From Comamonas koreensis (GTDB taxonomy: Bacteria > Pseudomonadota > Gammaproteobacteria > Burkholderiales > Burkholderiaceae_C): DNA of 64,000 nt. A model generated the notes under the pieces. The model made no database searches. It was not told where the DNA came from and saw only the letters and a list, made by a program, of their open reading frames with translations. The DNA lies in NCBI RefSeq assembly GCF_014076495.1, contig NZ_CP043575.1, positions 124,001 through 188,000 on the forward strand. Reading direction: 5' to 3'. The translations under genes were made by a program, and so were the position numbers. Below are positions 52,731 through 63,553 of this stretch, one piece after another. Position 1 is the stretch's first letter. Each line of letters starts with the position of its first letter.

Positions 52731-54290
52731 TTAAGCGAAGGACTTCTTGAATGCAGTGATCGCTGCAGTCAGTTCAGCTTCGTCCTTGCCTTCCTTGTCG
52801 AAAGCCTTCTTCTCGTTCAGACGGTCCACCAAGGCGCCGTAGCTGGTCTTGAGGAACTGGTGCAGACCCGATTCAAAAGGCAGGACCTTCTTGACTTCGA
52901 TGTCGTCCATGAAACCCTTGTTCACGGCAAACAGCGAAGCGGCCATCAGAGCGACGGGCAGAGGGCTGTACTGGGCTTGCTTGAGCAGCTCGGTCACGCG
53001 GGCACCGCGGTCGAGTTGCTTGCGGGTTGCATCGTCCAGGTCAGAAGCGAACTGCGCGAAAGCAGCCAGTTCACGGTACTGCGCCAGGTCGGTACGGATA
53101 CCGCCGGACAGGCCCTTGATCAGCTTGGTCTGAGCGGAACCACCCACGCGGGACACCGAGATACCGGCGTTGATAGCGGGACGGATACCGGCGTTGAACA
53201 GGCTGGTTTCCAGGAAGATCTGGCCGTCGGTGATCGAGATCACGTTGGTAGGCACGAAGGCCGACACGTCACCGGCTTGGGTTTCGATGATGGGCAGAGC
53301 CGTCAGCGAACCCGTCTTACCCTTGACTTCACCCTTGGTGAAGGCTTCCACGTAGTCCGCGTTCACGCGGGCTGCGCGCTCGAGCAGGCGGCTGTGGAGA
53401 TAGAACACGTCGCCAGGGAACGCTTCGCGGCCTGGTGGACGGCGCAGCAGCAGCGACACTTGGCGGTAAGCCACGGCTTGCTTGGACAGGTCGTCATACA
53501 CGATCAGGGCGTCTTGGCCACGGTCGCGGAAGTACTCACCCATCGTGCAACCCGAGTAGGCCGACACGTACTGCATGGCAGCGGATTCAGAAGCGGTAGC
53601 GGCCACGACGATGGTGTATTCCATCGCGCCGGCTTGCTCCAGCGCACGCACCACGTTCTTGACCGACGAAGCCTTCTGACCAATGGCCACGTACACGCAG
53701 GTAACGCCTTGGCCCTTTTGGTTGATGATGGCGTCGATCGCGACAGCGGTCTTACCGGTCTGGCGGTCACCAATGATCAGCTCGCGCTGGCCACGGCCCA
53801 CGGGCACCATCGCGTCGATGGACTTGATACCCGATTGCAGGGGCTGGTCCACAGATTGACGGGCGATAACACCAGGCGCAACCTTTTCGATCACGTCGGT
53901 CATCTTGGCGTTGATAGGACCCTTGCCGTCGATAGGCTGGCCCAGGGCGTTCACCACGCGACCGACCAGTTCCGGGCCCACGGGCACTTCCAGAATACGG
54001 CCGGTGCACTTGACGATGTCGCCTTCCGAGATGTGGGTGTATTCACCCAAGATCACGGCGCCAACAGAGTCACGCTCCAGGTTCAGAGCCAGACCGAAGG
54101 AAGGTTGACCATCGGCGGTGGCTGGGAATTCCAGCATTTCGCCGGCCATCACATCGGACAGGCCGTGCACGCGCACGATACCGTCGGTCACCGACACCAC
54201 CGTACCTTGGTTACGGATATCGGAATTGCCTGACAGACCCTCAATGCGGCTCTTGATCAGTTCAGAAATTTCTGCGGGATTGAGTTGCAT
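52731..54290 (-). CDS. atpA: F1Fo ATP synthase alpha subunit
   Basis: A 519-residue non-catalytic nucleotide-binding subunit. [19 protein letters not shown] start, Walker [15 protein letters not shown], and the conserved region [14 protein letters not shown] are visible; the C-terminal helical domain is intact. It assembles with beta into the F1 hexamer. Follows atpH by 42 bp. Confidence 0.97.
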   Translation of the reverse strand: MQLNPAEISELIKSRIEGLSGNSDIRNQGTVVSVTDGIVRVHGLSDVMAGEMLEFPATADGQPSFGLALNLERDSVGAVILGEYTHISEGDIVKCTGRILEVPVGPELVGRVVNALGQPIDGKGPINAKMTDVIEKVAPGVIARQSVDQPLQSGIKSIDAMVPVGRGQRELIIGDRQTGKTAVAIDAIINQKGQGVTCVYVAIGQKASSVKNVVRALEQAGAMEYTIVVAATASESAAMQYVSAYSGCTMGEYFRDRGQDALIVYDDLSKQAVAYRQVSLLLRRPPGREAFPGDVFYLHSRLLERAARVNADYVEAFTKGEVKGKTGSLTALPIIETQAGDVSAFVPTNVISITDGQIFLETSLFNAGIRPAINAGISVSRVGGSAQTKLIKGLSGGIRTDLAQYRELAAFAQFASDLDDATRKQLDRGARVTELLKQAQYSPLPVALMAASLFAVNKGFMDDIEVKKVLPFESGLHQFLKTSYGALVDRLNEKKAFDKEGKDEAELTAAITAFKKSFA

Positions 54291-54332
54291 TACTCACTCC
54301 TTTTCATGGTTTAGCCGAATCCTCGAACTGCT

Positions 54333-54881
54333 TTAAGCAGTGAGGGTTGCTTTCATTTGTTCCAGACGGGCCTTGACCGAGGTGTCAAGCACCTCGTCAC
54401 CCACCACAACGCGAACGCCGCCAATCAGCGACTCGTCCACGGTGGTGCTCAGATTCAGTGGGCGGCCAAAGCGTTTTTCCAGCACGGTGCCCAGCGCATT
54501 CAATGCGGAGTCATCCATGGGGAAGGCGCTGTACACCAGCGCATCGGAGGAACCGTTGTTACGGTTCACCAGCGCGCGAAATTGCGAGGCCACTTCAGGC
54601 AGCGCATCCAGACGGCGGTTTTCCACCACCGTGCGCAGGAAGTTGCGCGCCAGGTCTGACAAGGCCCAACCGCGTGCCAGCGTCACACCGGCCATCACAT
54701 CGATCACCTGTTCGTTGGTGACGTTGGGATTGTCGGCCAGCAGGCGCATTTCCGGATCGGCGGCAATCGCCGCCAGTTCGTCCGTCCAAGACAGGGCATC
54801 GTTCAGGCCAACACTCTTTTCAGTGCAGGCCTTGAACAAGGCTTCAGCGTAAGGACGGGCAATGGTGGCGAGTTCTGCCAT
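54333..54881 (-). CDS. atpH: F1Fo ATP synthase delta subunit
   Basis: A 182-residue peripheral stalk subunit (OSCP/delta) with [19 protein letters not shown] at the start and the C-terminal [25 protein letters not shown] signature. It joins F1 to the b-subunit stalk. Starts 12 bp after atpF. Confidence 0.96.
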   Translation of the reverse strand: MAELATIARPYAEALFKACTEKSVGLNDALSWTDELAAIAADPEMRLLADNPNVTNEQVIDVMAGVTLARGWALSDLARNFLRTVVENRRLDALPEVASQFRALVNRNNGSSDALVYSAFPMDDSALNALGTVLEKRFGRPLNLSTTVDESLIGGVRVVVGDEVLDTSVKARLEQMKATLTA

Positions 54882-54893
54882 TTCGTTGCTTCC

Positions 54894-55364
54894 TTACAGC
54901 TCAGTCTTCAGGCGATTGAGCAAATCACTGTGTACCGCAGGATTGACTTCCTTGCGGAGAATCTGCTCAGCACCCTTGACAGCCAAAGCAGCAACTTGCT
55001 CGCGCAGCGATTCGCGCGCCTGGATCACTTGCTGCTCGGCATCTGCACGAGCGGCGGCAATGATCTTGTTGCCTTCTTCGGTAGCACGGGCCTTGGCCTC
55101 TTCTACGATTGCTTGGGCACGACGGTCTGCGTCCGCGATACGCGACGCTGTCTCATTGCGGGTTGCGGAAAGTTCTTCCTCAACGCGCTTGTTCACAGCT
55201 GTCAACTCGGACTTTGCCTTATCGGCAGCAGCAAGACCATCGGCGATTTTCTTTGCTCGCTCATCCAACGCCTTGGCAATAGGTGGCCACACGAATTTCA
55301 TCGTGAAGAGCACCAGAATCAAGAAGACAATGGCCTGAACGAACAGGGTCGCGTTAATACTCAC
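54894..55364 (-). CDS. atpF: F1Fo ATP synthase b subunit
   Basis: A 156-residue stator subunit: a single N-terminal membrane helix ([21 protein letters not shown]) followed by a long charged helix for dimerisation. Normal size; one copy, as in most Betaproteobacteria. Confidence 0.96.
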   Translation of the reverse strand: MSINATLFVQAIVFLILVLFTMKFVWPPIAKALDERAKKIADGLAAADKAKSELTAVNKRVEEELSATRNETASRIADADRRAQAIVEEAKARATEEGNKIIAAARADAEQQVIQARESLREQVAALAVKGAEQILRKEVNPAVHSDLLNRLKTEL

Positions 55365-55399
55365 GGCAACACCTTTCTATCTACGGCGTTGATCGGAGC

Positions 55400-55675
<276 letters not shown>

Positions 55676-55700
55676 TTAAGAGAAAAAGGAAAGGGAACAG

Positions 55701-56564
55701 TTAGTGAGCTTCATGTGCCTGGCCGAGGTAAATCAGCGTCAGCATCATGAAAATGAAGGCCTGCAGAGTAATCACCAGAATGTGGAAGATCGCCCAGATT
55801 GTGCCTGCAATGATGTGCCCCACGGGGAGCAACACACCAGAGAGCGACATAGCGGCTGCGCCACCCATCAGGGCAATCAGCATGAACACCAACTCACCAG
55901 CGTACATGTTGCCGAACAGTCGCATACCGTGCGACACCGTCTTGGCAACGTATTCAATAATCTGCATCAGCAGGTTGACGATGCCGAGAATCACGGCAAA
56001 GACAGGATTCTTGCTGGTACCAAAAGGTGCGGACACCAGTTCGTGCGCCCAGCCGCCCAGACCCTTGATCTTGACGCTGTAGTACAGGCACAGGATCAGC
56101 ACGGCCGTCGACAGACCCAGGGTGGTCGACAGATCGGCGGTAGGCACGACACGCAGATAGGCGTGGTGGTCACCGGTAGCGCCTTGCCACAGCAGGGGCA
56201 GCAGGTCGACCGGCAGCATGTCCATCGCGTTCATCAGGAAAATCCAGACGAAGACGGTGAGCGCCAGAGGAGCGATGAACTTGCGCGATTGGGCGTTGTG
56301 GATATTGGCCTTGGCCTGGTTATCCACCATCTCGACCAGCATCTCGACTGCTGCCTGGAAACGACCAGGCACGCCGGAGGTGGCCGTGCGCGCGGCCAGC
56401 CACATCACAAAGATGCCCAGCACGCCCAGGATCACGCTCACTGAGATCGAATCAAGGTTGACCACCGAGAAATCGATGATCGACTTTTGCTTGATATTCT
56501 GAAGATGCTGCAAGTGGTGAACGATGTATTCACTTGCAGTGGGTGCATTCGCTTCTGCGGCCAT
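55701..56564 (-). CDS. atpB: F1Fo ATP synthase a subunit
   Basis: A 287-residue membrane subunit providing the proton half-channels. I start it at 56564 (MAAEANAPTASEYIVHHL); upstream in-frame sequence belongs to atpI in another frame. The essential Arg is in GMRLFGNMYAGELVF. Adjacent helices, including the conserved WIFLMNAMDMLPVDLLP, are intact. Confidence 0.95.
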   Translation of the reverse strand: MAAEANAPTASEYIVHHLQHLQNIKQKSIIDFSVVNLDSISVSVILGVLGIFVMWLAARTATSGVPGRFQAAVEMLVEMVDNQAKANIHNAQSRKFIAPLALTVFVWIFLMNAMDMLPVDLLPLLWQGATGDHHAYLRVVPTADLSTTLGLSTAVLILCLYYSVKIKGLGGWAHELVSAPFGTSKNPVFAVILGIVNLLMQIIEYVAKTVSHGMRLFGNMYAGELVFMLIALMGGAAAMSLSGVLLPVGHIIAGTIWAIFHILVITLQAFIFMMLTLIYLGQAHEAH

Positions 56565-56584
56565 CGGACAACTCTTCTTCTCAA

Positions 56585-57058
56585 TTACAAAATTTTTGCA
56601 GATCTGGTCAGCAGCCAAAGCGCCAACCAGTACGTCTTCATCACTACAACCAGACCCAACACCAGCGCCAACCAGTTGAGTCCCGGCACCACCAGGGGCG
56701 CCAGCAGTAGCAGCACCACGGTCAGCACCAATTTTGCGATCTCCAAACCAAAGAACCGGACCATCGCAAGATTCTCTTGCCCAGCCCCCAGATGCAGCCG
56801 CAATCCACGTGCAAAAAAGGCAGCAGGAATCACCACCGCCGCCGCACCGTATGCCACCGACCACATCCATCCGGCCCGTTGCGTCACCAGACCCACCAAC
56901 ACGGTGAGCACCACCCCGACAACCAGCTGCCACTTCACCACACGCACCACCGATACCGGCGGATGGCGCTGGCGCCACTCTGCTGCTTCTTGAGCAGTCA
57001 GGGGCTTGAAGTCCGATTCTTCGGCCACATGTTCTTCTTGTGGAGCATTTGTTGTCAT
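56585..57058 (-). CDS. atpI: ATP synthase subunit I (AtpI)
   Basis: A 157-residue membrane protein with four predicted helices (WQLVVGVVLTVLVGLVTQRAG and following). I start it at 57058 (MTTNAPQEEHVAEESDF). It heads the atp operon and matches AtpI/UncI, which helps assemble the c-ring. The sequence is weakly conserved between species, so the call rests on position plus topology. Confidence 0.88.
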   Translation of the reverse strand: MTTNAPQEEHVAEESDFKPLTAQEAAEWRQRHPPVSVVRVVKWQLVVGVVLTVLVGLVTQRAGWMWSVAYGAAAVVIPAAFFARGLRLHLGAGQENLAMVRFFGLEIAKLVLTVVLLLLAPLVVPGLNWLALVLGLVVVMKTYWLALWLLTRSAKIL

Positions 57059-57099
57059 AGTGTTGGCTCCCGGGCAGAACAACCTAGCCAAAGCCTGCG

Positions 57100-57128
57100 A
57101 TTATAAGGATAAACCCGTTGCAAACGGG
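57100..57128 (-). promoter_or_regulatory. Likely promoter of the atp operon
   Basis: On the minus strand a consensus -10 TATAAT (57100-57105) lies 42 bp upstream of atpI. A 6-bp inverted repeat CCCGTT/AACGGG (57114-57128) covers the -35 area, which has no good TTGACA match, so an activator or extended contacts may be needed. Confidence 0.5.
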
Positions 57129-57277
57129 AAGCGTTTTGTTGCGCGTCTGTTTTTTTGCGGCACACAAGCCCCCATCCAGCCCCTTTTGACGTCAGCTGCA
57201 TCCGACAAATTCCACACCATGAAGATGGCTTATCGACTGATGGCACATCACTTGCAAGCTTCTGTTTTAATAGCAAA

Positions 57278-57589
57278 ATGAGCACCAACACACCTGCTGC
57301 AGACCCCAGCGATTCCGGCACCGATCCTCGCAAAGATTCCCTGATCGAATACCCCTCAGACTTTCCGATTAAAGTGATGGGGCTCAACCAGGACGGCTTT
57401 GTCCACGCGGTCACCGCCATCGCCAAGGAACACGACCCTTTCTTCGACGCCAGCAAGGTAGAGCTGCGCCCCAGCAGCGGCGACAAGTACCTGGGTGTCA
57501 CCATCACCGTGACGGCCACCAGCCGCGAACAGCTCGACAACCTCTACCGGGCGCTCACCTCCAGCCCCCTGGTCAAGGTCGTACTGTAA
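57278..57589 (+). CDS. DUF493 (YbeD-like) protein
   Basis: A 103-residue YbeD/DUF493 protein started at 57278 (MSTNTPAADPSD). The domain SLIEYPSDFPIKVMGLNQDGF...VHAVTAIAKEHDPFFDASKVELRPSSGDKYLGVTITVTATSREQLDNLYRAL spans most of it. YbeD proteins have a ferredoxin-like fold and may be regulatory. It stands immediately before lipB, as ybeD does in E. coli, which suggests a link to lipoylation. Confidence 0.9.
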   Translation: MSTNTPAADPSDSGTDPRKDSLIEYPSDFPIKVMGLNQDGFVHAVTAIAKEHDPFFDASKVELRPSSGDKYLGVTITVTATSREQLDNLYRALTSSPLVKVVL

Positions 57590-57610
57590 GCGCACCTTGT
57601 TGTCACCTTT

Positions 57611-58351
57611 GTGAACCTTGCCGGCCCGTTGCGGCCGCTTTTCGCCATGCAGACCCGCTTTCTTGGCCAGGCCGATTACGAGACCACGCTGCACGCCATG
57701 CAGCAATTCACTGCGCAGCGCACGCCGCAAACGCCCGATGAGCTGTGGATGTGTGAGCATGCGGCCACTTTCACCCAGGGCATTGCGGGCCTGCCCAGCC
57801 ATCTGTTGCATACAGGCGACATTCCAGTGGTACAAACCAACCGGGGCGGCCAGGTCACCTACCATGGCCCGGGGCAAGTGGTCGCTTACCCGCTGATCGA
57901 TCTGCAGCGTGCCGGCTACTTCGTCAAAGAATATGTGTTCCGCATTGAAGAGGCGGTGATCCGCACCCTCGCCTCGCTGGGCGTTACCGGCCACCGCGTG
58001 GCGGGGGCCCCCGGCATCTATGTGCGCCTCGATGACCCCTTCTCCCACGCGATGCTGGCCCAGCGCCCGGTGCAGCGCGATGGCACCAGCCCCGCACCCG
58101 AGCCGGTGTTTGACGGCCTGGGCAAGATTGCCGCGCTGGGCATCAAGATCACCCGCCACTGCAGCTACCATGGTGTGGCCCTGAATGTAAAGATGGACCT
58201 GGAACCCTACCACCGCATCAACCCTTGCGGCTATGCCGGGCTGCAAACCGTCGATCTTTCTACAATTGGGGTTAACGCCGACTGGGAGGACGTGGCCAAG
58301 ACCTTGGCGCGCGAGCTGTCCTCCCGCTTGGCGACTGCCGGTTCTGCATAA
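57611..58351 (+). CDS. lipB: Octanoyl-[ACP]:protein N-octanoyltransferase LipB
   Basis: Transfers octanoate from acyl carrier protein to lipoyl-dependent enzymes. The conserved elements are [22 protein letters not shown] (His), the Lys in KIAALGIKI and the acyl-thioester Cys in [14 protein letters not shown]. The start may be the GTG at 57611 (246 residues) or the ATG at 57647 (234 residues). Neither has a strong ribosome site. It is followed by lipA. Confidence 0.93.
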   Translation: MNLAGPLRPLFAMQTRFLGQADYETTLHAMQQFTAQRTPQTPDELWMCEHAATFTQGIAGLPSHLLHTGDIPVVQTNRGGQVTYHGPGQVVAYPLIDLQRAGYFVKEYVFRIEEAVIRTLASLGVTGHRVAGAPGIYVRLDDPFSHAMLAQRPVQRDGTSPAPEPVFDGLGKIAALGIKITRHCSYHGVALNVKMDLEPYHRINPCGYAGLQTVDLSTIGVNADWEDVAKTLARELSSRLATAGSA

Positions 58352-58492
58352 GCGGGTGCCGCAGCGCACGCCCTGGTCCCCACCAAGGGGCGGCGCAGCA
58401 GCCTCGGGCCGTTCTTGCTCAGAGCCTACGGCCCCAGCGGGTTTGTGCGTGCATCTCGCACAGAACGCGGTGAAACAACTAAAGTGAGCATC

Positions 58493-59473
58493 ATGAGCAC
58501 CAATGAAGTCGTGCGCGAAGCACAGTCCGCTGCCACCTACAACCCGCTGGCCAAGCAAAAGGCGGCCGCCAAACTGGCGCGCATCCCCGTCAAGGTCCAG
58601 CAAGCCGAGGTGCTGAAAAAGCCCGATTGGATCCGCGTCAAGGCCGGCAGCCCCACGACCCGTTTCTACGAGATCAAGGACATCCTGCGCCAGAACAACC
58701 TGCACACCGTCTGCGAAGAGGCCAGCTGCCCCAACATCGGCGAGTGCTTTGGCAAGGGCACGGCGACCTTCATGATCATGGGCGACAAGTGCACGCGCCG
58801 CTGCCCGTTCTGCGACGTGGGCCATGGCCGCCCCGACCCGCTCGATCTGAACGAGCCGCTGAACCTGGCGCGCACCATTGCCGCACTGCGCCTCAAGTAT
58901 GTGGTGATCACCAGCGTCGACCGCGATGACCTGCGCGACGGCGGCTCGGGCCACTTTGTCGAGTGCATCAAGAACATCCGCGAGCTCTCGCCCACGACCC
59001 AGATCGAGATCCTGGTGCCGGACTTCCGCGGCCGCGATGACCGCGCGCTGGAAATCCTCAAGGCTGCCCCACCCGATGTGATGAACCACAACCTGGAAAC
59101 CGCACCGCGCCTGTACAAGGAAGCGCGCCCCGGCTCCGACTACCAGTTCAGCCTGAACCTGCTCAAGAAGTTCAAGGACCTGCATCCGAGCGTGCCGACC
59201 AAGAGCGGCATCATGGTCGGCCTGGGCGAGACGGATGAGGAAATCCTGCAGGTGATGCGCGACATGCGCGCCCACAACATCGACATGCTGACCATCGGCC
59301 AGTACCTGGCTGCCTCGAACAGCCACCTGCCGGTGCGCCGCTATGTGCACCCCGACACCTTCAAGATGTTTGAAGAAGAGGCCTACAAGATGGGCTTCAC
59401 CCATGCCGCCGTGGGCGCGATGGTGCGCTCGAGCTACCACGCCGACCAGCAGGCACACGCGGCTGGCGTGTAA
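58493..59473 (+). CDS. lipA: Lipoyl synthase LipA
   Basis: A radical-SAM enzyme inserting two sulfurs into protein-bound octanoate, 326 residues when started at 58493 ([12 protein letters not shown]). The auxiliary cluster motif [12 protein letters not shown] and radical-[16 protein letters not shown] are present. The C-terminal auxiliary-cluster Ser lies in [10 protein letters not shown]. It completes the lipoylation pathway with LipB upstream; a terminator follows. Confidence 0.95.
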   Translation: MSTNEVVREAQSAATYNPLAKQKAAAKLARIPVKVQQAEVLKKPDWIRVKAGSPTTRFYEIKDILRQNNLHTVCEEASCPNIGECFGKGTATFMIMGDKCTRRCPFCDVGHGRPDPLDLNEPLNLARTIAALRLKYVVITSVDRDDLRDGGSGHFVECIKNIRELSPTTQIEILVPDFRGRDDRALEILKAAPPDVMNHNLETAPRLYKEARPGSDYQFSLNLLKKFKDLHPSVPTKSGIMVGLGETDEEILQVMRDMRAHNIDMLTIGQYLAASNSHLPVRRYVHPDTFKMFEEEAYKMGFTHAAVGAMVRSSYHADQQAHAAGV

Positions 59474-59494
59474 ACGCGCGGTGTTCATCACAGC

Positions 59495-59522
59495 AAAAGG
59501 CTGCCTACCGGGCAGCCTTTTT
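59495..59522 (+). terminator. Intrinsic terminator after lipA
   Basis: AAAAGGCTGCC pairs with GGCAGCCTTTT around a 5-nt loop and is followed by further T residues. The flanking A-run lets it also act for the convergent hydrolase gene. Confidence 0.92.
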
Positions 59523-59551
59523 GCGTTGGGGCTCGCGCCAGAGTCGCAGTC

Positions 59552-60142
59552 TTAACCCAGCGCCGCGCTGCTGCCCACCACCACCGCATACAGGTCGCCG
59601 ATGGTGGCCATCGCGCTTTGGTGCAGTTGCACGGCAGAGACCGAACCGGCAGCCGACTGCAGCGCGCGGGTGGCACAGGCATTGGCAACGACGGTGGCGC
59701 GCTTGCCGCGCAGGAAGGCGCCTTCGGCGGTGAAGGTGACGCACATATGGCTCATGAAACCGATGATCACCAGCTGCGCGTTGCCGGCAGCATCGACGTG
59801 CTCGGCCAGATCGGTGTTGTGGAAGGAATTGGGAGCGGTCTTGACGACGACCGGCTCCCCGGCCTGCGGCGCCACGCTGGCATGGATCTGGCCGATCTCG
59901 GCGCGGATGTCATACGGCGAGCCCGCGCCGCCATCATGCATCACATGGATCACCTTGGCGCCGACCGCGCGGGCCTGGGCCAGCAGGCGGGATGCGGCGT
60001 CCAGCGCGGCCTCCCAGCCTTCGAGCGCCATCACGCCCTGGGTGTAGGTGTTCTGGTAGTCGACCAGAATCAGGGTCGACTGGGCCAGGACCGCGGGCTT
60101 GGCGTCAAGTTGGTTGAGTTCGCGTAAAGTGCTGGTATGCAT
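59552..60142 (-). CDS. Isochorismatase-like cysteine hydrolase
   Basis: A 196-residue hydrolase started at 60142 (MHTSTLRELNQLDAKP). The triad of the family is visible: Asp in LILVDYQNTY, Lys in VVVKTAPNSFHNTDL and Cys in IIGFMSHMCVTFTAEGA. Family members hydrolyse amides such as nicotinamide or isochorismate; the substrate here is unknown. It is divergent from the GlxA-type regulator, a common pairing for regulated hydrolases. Confidence 0.9.
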   Translation of the reverse strand: MHTSTLRELNQLDAKPAVLAQSTLILVDYQNTYTQGVMALEGWEAALDAASRLLAQARAVGAKVIHVMHDGGAGSPYDIRAEIGQIHASVAPQAGEPVVVKTAPNSFHNTDLAEHVDAAGNAQLVIIGFMSHMCVTFTAEGAFLRGKRATVVANACATRALQSAAGSVSAVQLHQSAMATIGDLYAVVVGSSAALG

Positions 60143-60276
60143 GGTGGTGGCCTGGTGTAGAGGGTTGACCGCCACCGGCAGTGGTGGCGGCATGGATGCA
60201 TCTTAGGGACAGCCCCCGCTTCGGACAATGCCGTCTTTGCCGCAGAAACCGACACCCGCCTTGAACGAAAGAACGC

Positions 60277-61269
60277 ATGCCGCACCCTGAACGCCTGATG
60301 GTGATCGTGTTGTTTGACCGGGTTGACCTGCTCGACATCAGCGGCCCGCCCGAGGTATTTGCATTGCTGCAGCGCGAGATGGAAGCGCCCTGCGGCTACC
60401 AGGTGCTGCTGGCTGCAGAGTCACTGGACCCGGTCACCACCGCTGCAGGCGTGCGCGTGCTGCCCGACATACGCCTGGATAGCCTGCAGCACCAGGCCAT
60501 TGATACCTTGATCGTGCCGGGCTCGGTCGACACCGATGCCAAGGGCCGCGTGCAGGCGCTGGCCGATCCGGCTGTCGTCCAATGGGTGCAGACGTTGGCG
60601 GGACAGTCCCGGCGCGTGGCCTCGGTCTGTGTCGGCGCCCATATTCTGGCCGCCGCCGGCCTGCTCGACGGCAGGGAGGCCACAACGCACTGGTCCACGG
60701 CCGCGCAGCTGGCCCAGGACCATCCCGGCATCCGCGTCGATGCCGACCGCATCTACATCCAGCAGGGCCACATCTGGACCGGTGCGGGCCTGACCACCTG
60801 CCTGGACCTGGCGCTGGCCTTGGTGGCCGAGGATTTTGGCAACACCTTGGCGATGCGCGTGGCGCGCCAGCTGGTGATGTTCTTGAAACGCCCCGGCGGG
60901 CAGAGCCAGTTCAGCGTGATGCTCGAGCCGCTGTCGAGCACGCGCCGCATGGACAAGCTGCGCCAGTACATCGCCGAGCACCTGGGCCAGCCGCTGTCGA
61001 TGCCCGACCTGGCCGAGCAGATGCATGTGAGCGACCGGCAGCTGGCCCGTATCTTCAAGACCGAGCTGGGCATGACACCGGCCGCCTACCTGGAAGCTGC
61101 GCGGGTGGAGGCAGCCCGCCAGCAGCTCGAGGCCACCGATGCCCCGCTGGAGCGGGTGGCCCAGACCTGCGGCTTCAACACCACCGACACGCTGCAGCGC
61201 GCGTTTCGCCGCCAGCTGGGCACGACACCGGGCCAGTACCGCAACCGCTTTCGCACGCCGGCGGAGTAA
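60277..61269 (+). CDS. GlxA-family AraC-type regulator with DJ-1/PfpI domain
   Basis: A 330-residue regulator. The N-terminal DJ-1/PfpI domain (ERLMVIVLFDRVDLLDISGPPEVFALLQ; VASVCVGAHILAAAGLLDG with the nucleophile-elbow Cys) is followed by an AraC double HTH (HLGQPLSMPDLAEQMHVSDRQLARIFKTELGMTPAAYL; LERVAQTCGFNTTDTLQRAFRRQLGTTPGQYR). Such proteins often regulate an adjacent amidase or hydrolase, here the divergent isochorismatase-like gene. Confidence 0.93.
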   Translation: MPHPERLMVIVLFDRVDLLDISGPPEVFALLQREMEAPCGYQVLLAAESLDPVTTAAGVRVLPDIRLDSLQHQAIDTLIVPGSVDTDAKGRVQALADPAVVQWVQTLAGQSRRVASVCVGAHILAAAGLLDGREATTHWSTAAQLAQDHPGIRVDADRIYIQQGHIWTGAGLTTCLDLALALVAEDFGNTLAMRVARQLVMFLKRPGGQSQFSVMLEPLSSTRRMDKLRQYIAEHLGQPLSMPDLAEQMHVSDRQLARIFKTELGMTPAAYLEAARVEAARQQLEATDAPLERVAQTCGFNTTDTLQRAFRRQLGTTPGQYRNRFRTPAE

Positions 61270-61283
61270 TCCCTGCGAAGGCC

Positions 61284-63044
61284 TTAGCTCTCCAACAGAT
61301 CGGCCGGATTCTCGGCATCGACGACCTGCTGGGCCCAGCCCACCAGGCGCCGCGTATCGGCCCGCAGCACCTGCTGCTTGATGGCCAGGATCTGCGCGGG
61401 CTGCATCGAAAAGCTGCGCAGCCCCAGGCCCAGCAGCAAGCGGGTCATCGCGGTATCGCCGGCCATTTCGCCGCAGACGCAGACATCCTTGCCGGCGGCG
61501 TTGGCCGCCTGGATGACCTCGGCCACCAGGCGCAGCACGGCGGGGTGGAAGGGGTCGTAGAGCTGCGACACCGCCTCATCGGCCCGGTCGATCGCCAGCG
61601 TGTACTGGATCAGATCGTTGGTGCCGATCGAGAGGAAATCGAAGTACTTCAAAAAGGTGCGCACCGTCAGTGCTGCGGCCGGTATCTCGATCATCGCGCC
61701 CAGCTTGACCAGGCCCTGGGGCACATTGCGCTCGCGCAGCTCCTGCGAGGCTTGCTCGACCAGCGCCAGGGTCTGCTTGATCTCGCTGACATGGGCGAGC
61801 ATTGGAAACAGCAATTGCACCGGGCCGTGCGCTGCGGCGCGCAAGATGGCGCGCAGCTGGGTGCGGAACATGTCCGGGTCGGCCAGGCTGAAGCGGATGG
61901 CGCGCAAGCCCAGCGCCGGGTTGAGGTAGTAGTCCTTGGGCTGGGCCTTGTCCAGCGGCTTGTCGGCGCCCACGTCGAGTGTGCGAATCGTCACCGGCAT
62001 GCCCTGCATGCCCTCGAGCGCTTCGCGGTAGGCGCGGTACTGCTCTTCTTCATCGGGCACCTTGCCGCTCCGCCCCATGAAGAGAAATTCGGTGCGGAAC
62101 AGCCCCACGCCCACGGCACCCGCTTTAACTGCGGCCGGGCCATCGCCGGGTTGCTCGATATTGGCCAGCAGCTCGATGCGCTCGCCATCGATGGTGATGG
62201 AGGGCGTATCGCGCAGGCGCGAGAGGCGCTCGCGCTCCAGGCGCATCTGGCGCTGCTTGAAGCGGTACTCCTCCAGCAGGATCGGCGAGGGATCGACAAT
62301 CACCTCCCCGGCATCGCCGTCGATGATGACCCAGTCATCGGCGCGGATGAGCTGGCTGGCCGTGCGTGCGCCCACCACGGCCGGAATATCCATGCTGCGC
62401 GCGACGATGGCGGTGTGGCTGGTCTTGCCGCCCACGGCCGTGACGAACCCGGAAAACACGCTTTGCTTGAACTGCAGCATGTCGGCCGGCGAGAGGTCAT
62501 TGGCGATCAGCACCATCGGCGCATCGCGCTCATCGGCCACCCAGTCGTGCTGCCCCTCCTGCACGCCCAGCGGCGTGCTGACGGGCGCCGCCACCGGGCT
62601 GGAGACGCCACGCATATGGCGCAGCACGCGCTCGACCACCTGCTCGAGATCGCCTTTGCGCTCACGCAGGTACTCGTCGTCCATCTCGTCAAACTGGCGG
62701 CACAGCAGCTCCAGCTGCGCGGTCAGCGCCCATTCGGCGTTGTAGAGGCGCTCGCTGATCAGCTGGCGCACGCCCGAGGACAGCATGTCGTCCTGCACCA
62801 GCATCAGGTGCACATCCAGGAGCGGCTCGAGCTCCTGCGGGGCATCGACCCCCAGGTCGCCGCGCAGGCGCTGCAGCTCTTCGATCACTGCCAGCCGCCC
62901 TTTGCGCACACGCTCGATCTCGCGCGCCACCTGGTCGGGCTCGATCAGGTAATGGGTCACCTCCAGGTGGCTGGACGCCGCCATGACGGCCCGGCCAATG
63001 GCAATCCCCCGGGCCACTGCAATTCCATGGATGGCAAATGTCAT
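61284..63044 (-). CDS. ptsI: PTS phosphoenolpyruvate-protein phosphotransferase, enzyme I
   Basis: A 586-residue enzyme I that takes phosphate from PEP and passes it to HPr. The active His lies in GGKTSHTAIVARSMDIPAVVG, and the PEP-binding C-terminal domain shows LFRTEFLFMGR, SIGTNDLIQYTLAIDR and CVCGEMAGD. Length is normal. It lies 239 bp downstream of ptsH on the same strand; no sugar permease gene is nearby, so the system is probably regulatory. Confidence 0.96.
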   Translation of the reverse strand: MTFAIHGIAVARGIAIGRAVMAASSHLEVTHYLIEPDQVAREIERVRKGRLAVIEELQRLRGDLGVDAPQELEPLLDVHLMLVQDDMLSSGVRQLISERLYNAEWALTAQLELLCRQFDEMDDEYLRERKGDLEQVVERVLRHMRGVSSPVAAPVSTPLGVQEGQHDWVADERDAPMVLIANDLSPADMLQFKQSVFSGFVTAVGGKTSHTAIVARSMDIPAVVGARTASQLIRADDWVIIDGDAGEVIVDPSPILLEEYRFKQRQMRLERERLSRLRDTPSITIDGERIELLANIEQPGDGPAAVKAGAVGVGLFRTEFLFMGRSGKVPDEEEQYRAYREALEGMQGMPVTIRTLDVGADKPLDKAQPKDYYLNPALGLRAIRFSLADPDMFRTQLRAILRAAAHGPVQLLFPMLAHVSEIKQTLALVEQASQELRERNVPQGLVKLGAMIEIPAAALTVRTFLKYFDFLSIGTNDLIQYTLAIDRADEAVSQLYDPFHPAVLRLVAEVIQAANAAGKDVCVCGEMAGDTAMTRLLLGLGLRSFSMQPAQILAIKQQVLRADTRRLVGWAQQVVDAENPADLLES

Positions 63045-63283
63045 GCGGATCTTCCTCTTCGCTGGCGCGCTCGTTGCGCCAAGCTGATTTATACGCCTGT
63101 CTCAGAAGACTGTACAAGCACGGGGGCTGGTAAAGCGCAGGGAAAGGCGGGCGTTCAGGTAAAGAGCGGCGCATGCCAGTGCCAGCTGGGCAACCTGCCA
63201 GCACCGACAGGCAGCGGCGTGCCTGGAAGGTCGTGGCCGGTGCGAAAAGCGAGCCCGCGCCGCTGCAGACGCCAGGCTGCGCC
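63045..63283. other. Spacer between ptsH and ptsI
   Basis: 239 bp without a gene, unusual for a ptsH-ptsI pair, which normally abuts. It may contain a separate ptsI promoter. It holds the 16-mer GCTGCAGACGCCAGGC (63262-63277), also present next to the tRNA-Arg gene (31332-31347). Confidence 0.4.
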
Positions 63284-63553
63284 TTATTCGCCTTCGCCGA
63301 ATTTGTCGTTGATGAGGGCCAGCAAGGCATCCATGGCCTGCTGCTCATCGGCGCCATCGGTCTCGATGGTCACCTCGGTGCCGATGCCGGCGGCCAGCAT
63401 CATCACGCCCATGATGCTTTTGGCATTGACGCGGCGCTCGCCCCGCGTGATCCAAACCTCGCAGGCAAAACTGCCGGCCAGCTTGGTGAGTTTGGCAGAC
63501 GCACGGGCATGCAGGCCCAGTTTATTGCTGATGGTGACTGCGGTCTTGATCAT
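63284..63553 (-). CDS. ptsH: PTS phosphocarrier protein HPr
   Basis: An 89-residue HPr. The phosphorylated His is in NKLGLHARASAKL and the regulatory Ser in NAKSIMGVMMLAA, so HPr-kinase regulation is possible. Overlaps the EIIA gene by 32 bp. Confidence 0.96.
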   Translation of the reverse strand: MIKTAVTISNKLGLHARASAKLTKLAGSFACEVWITRGERRVNAKSIMGVMMLAAGIGTEVTIETDGADEQQAMDALLALINDKFGEGE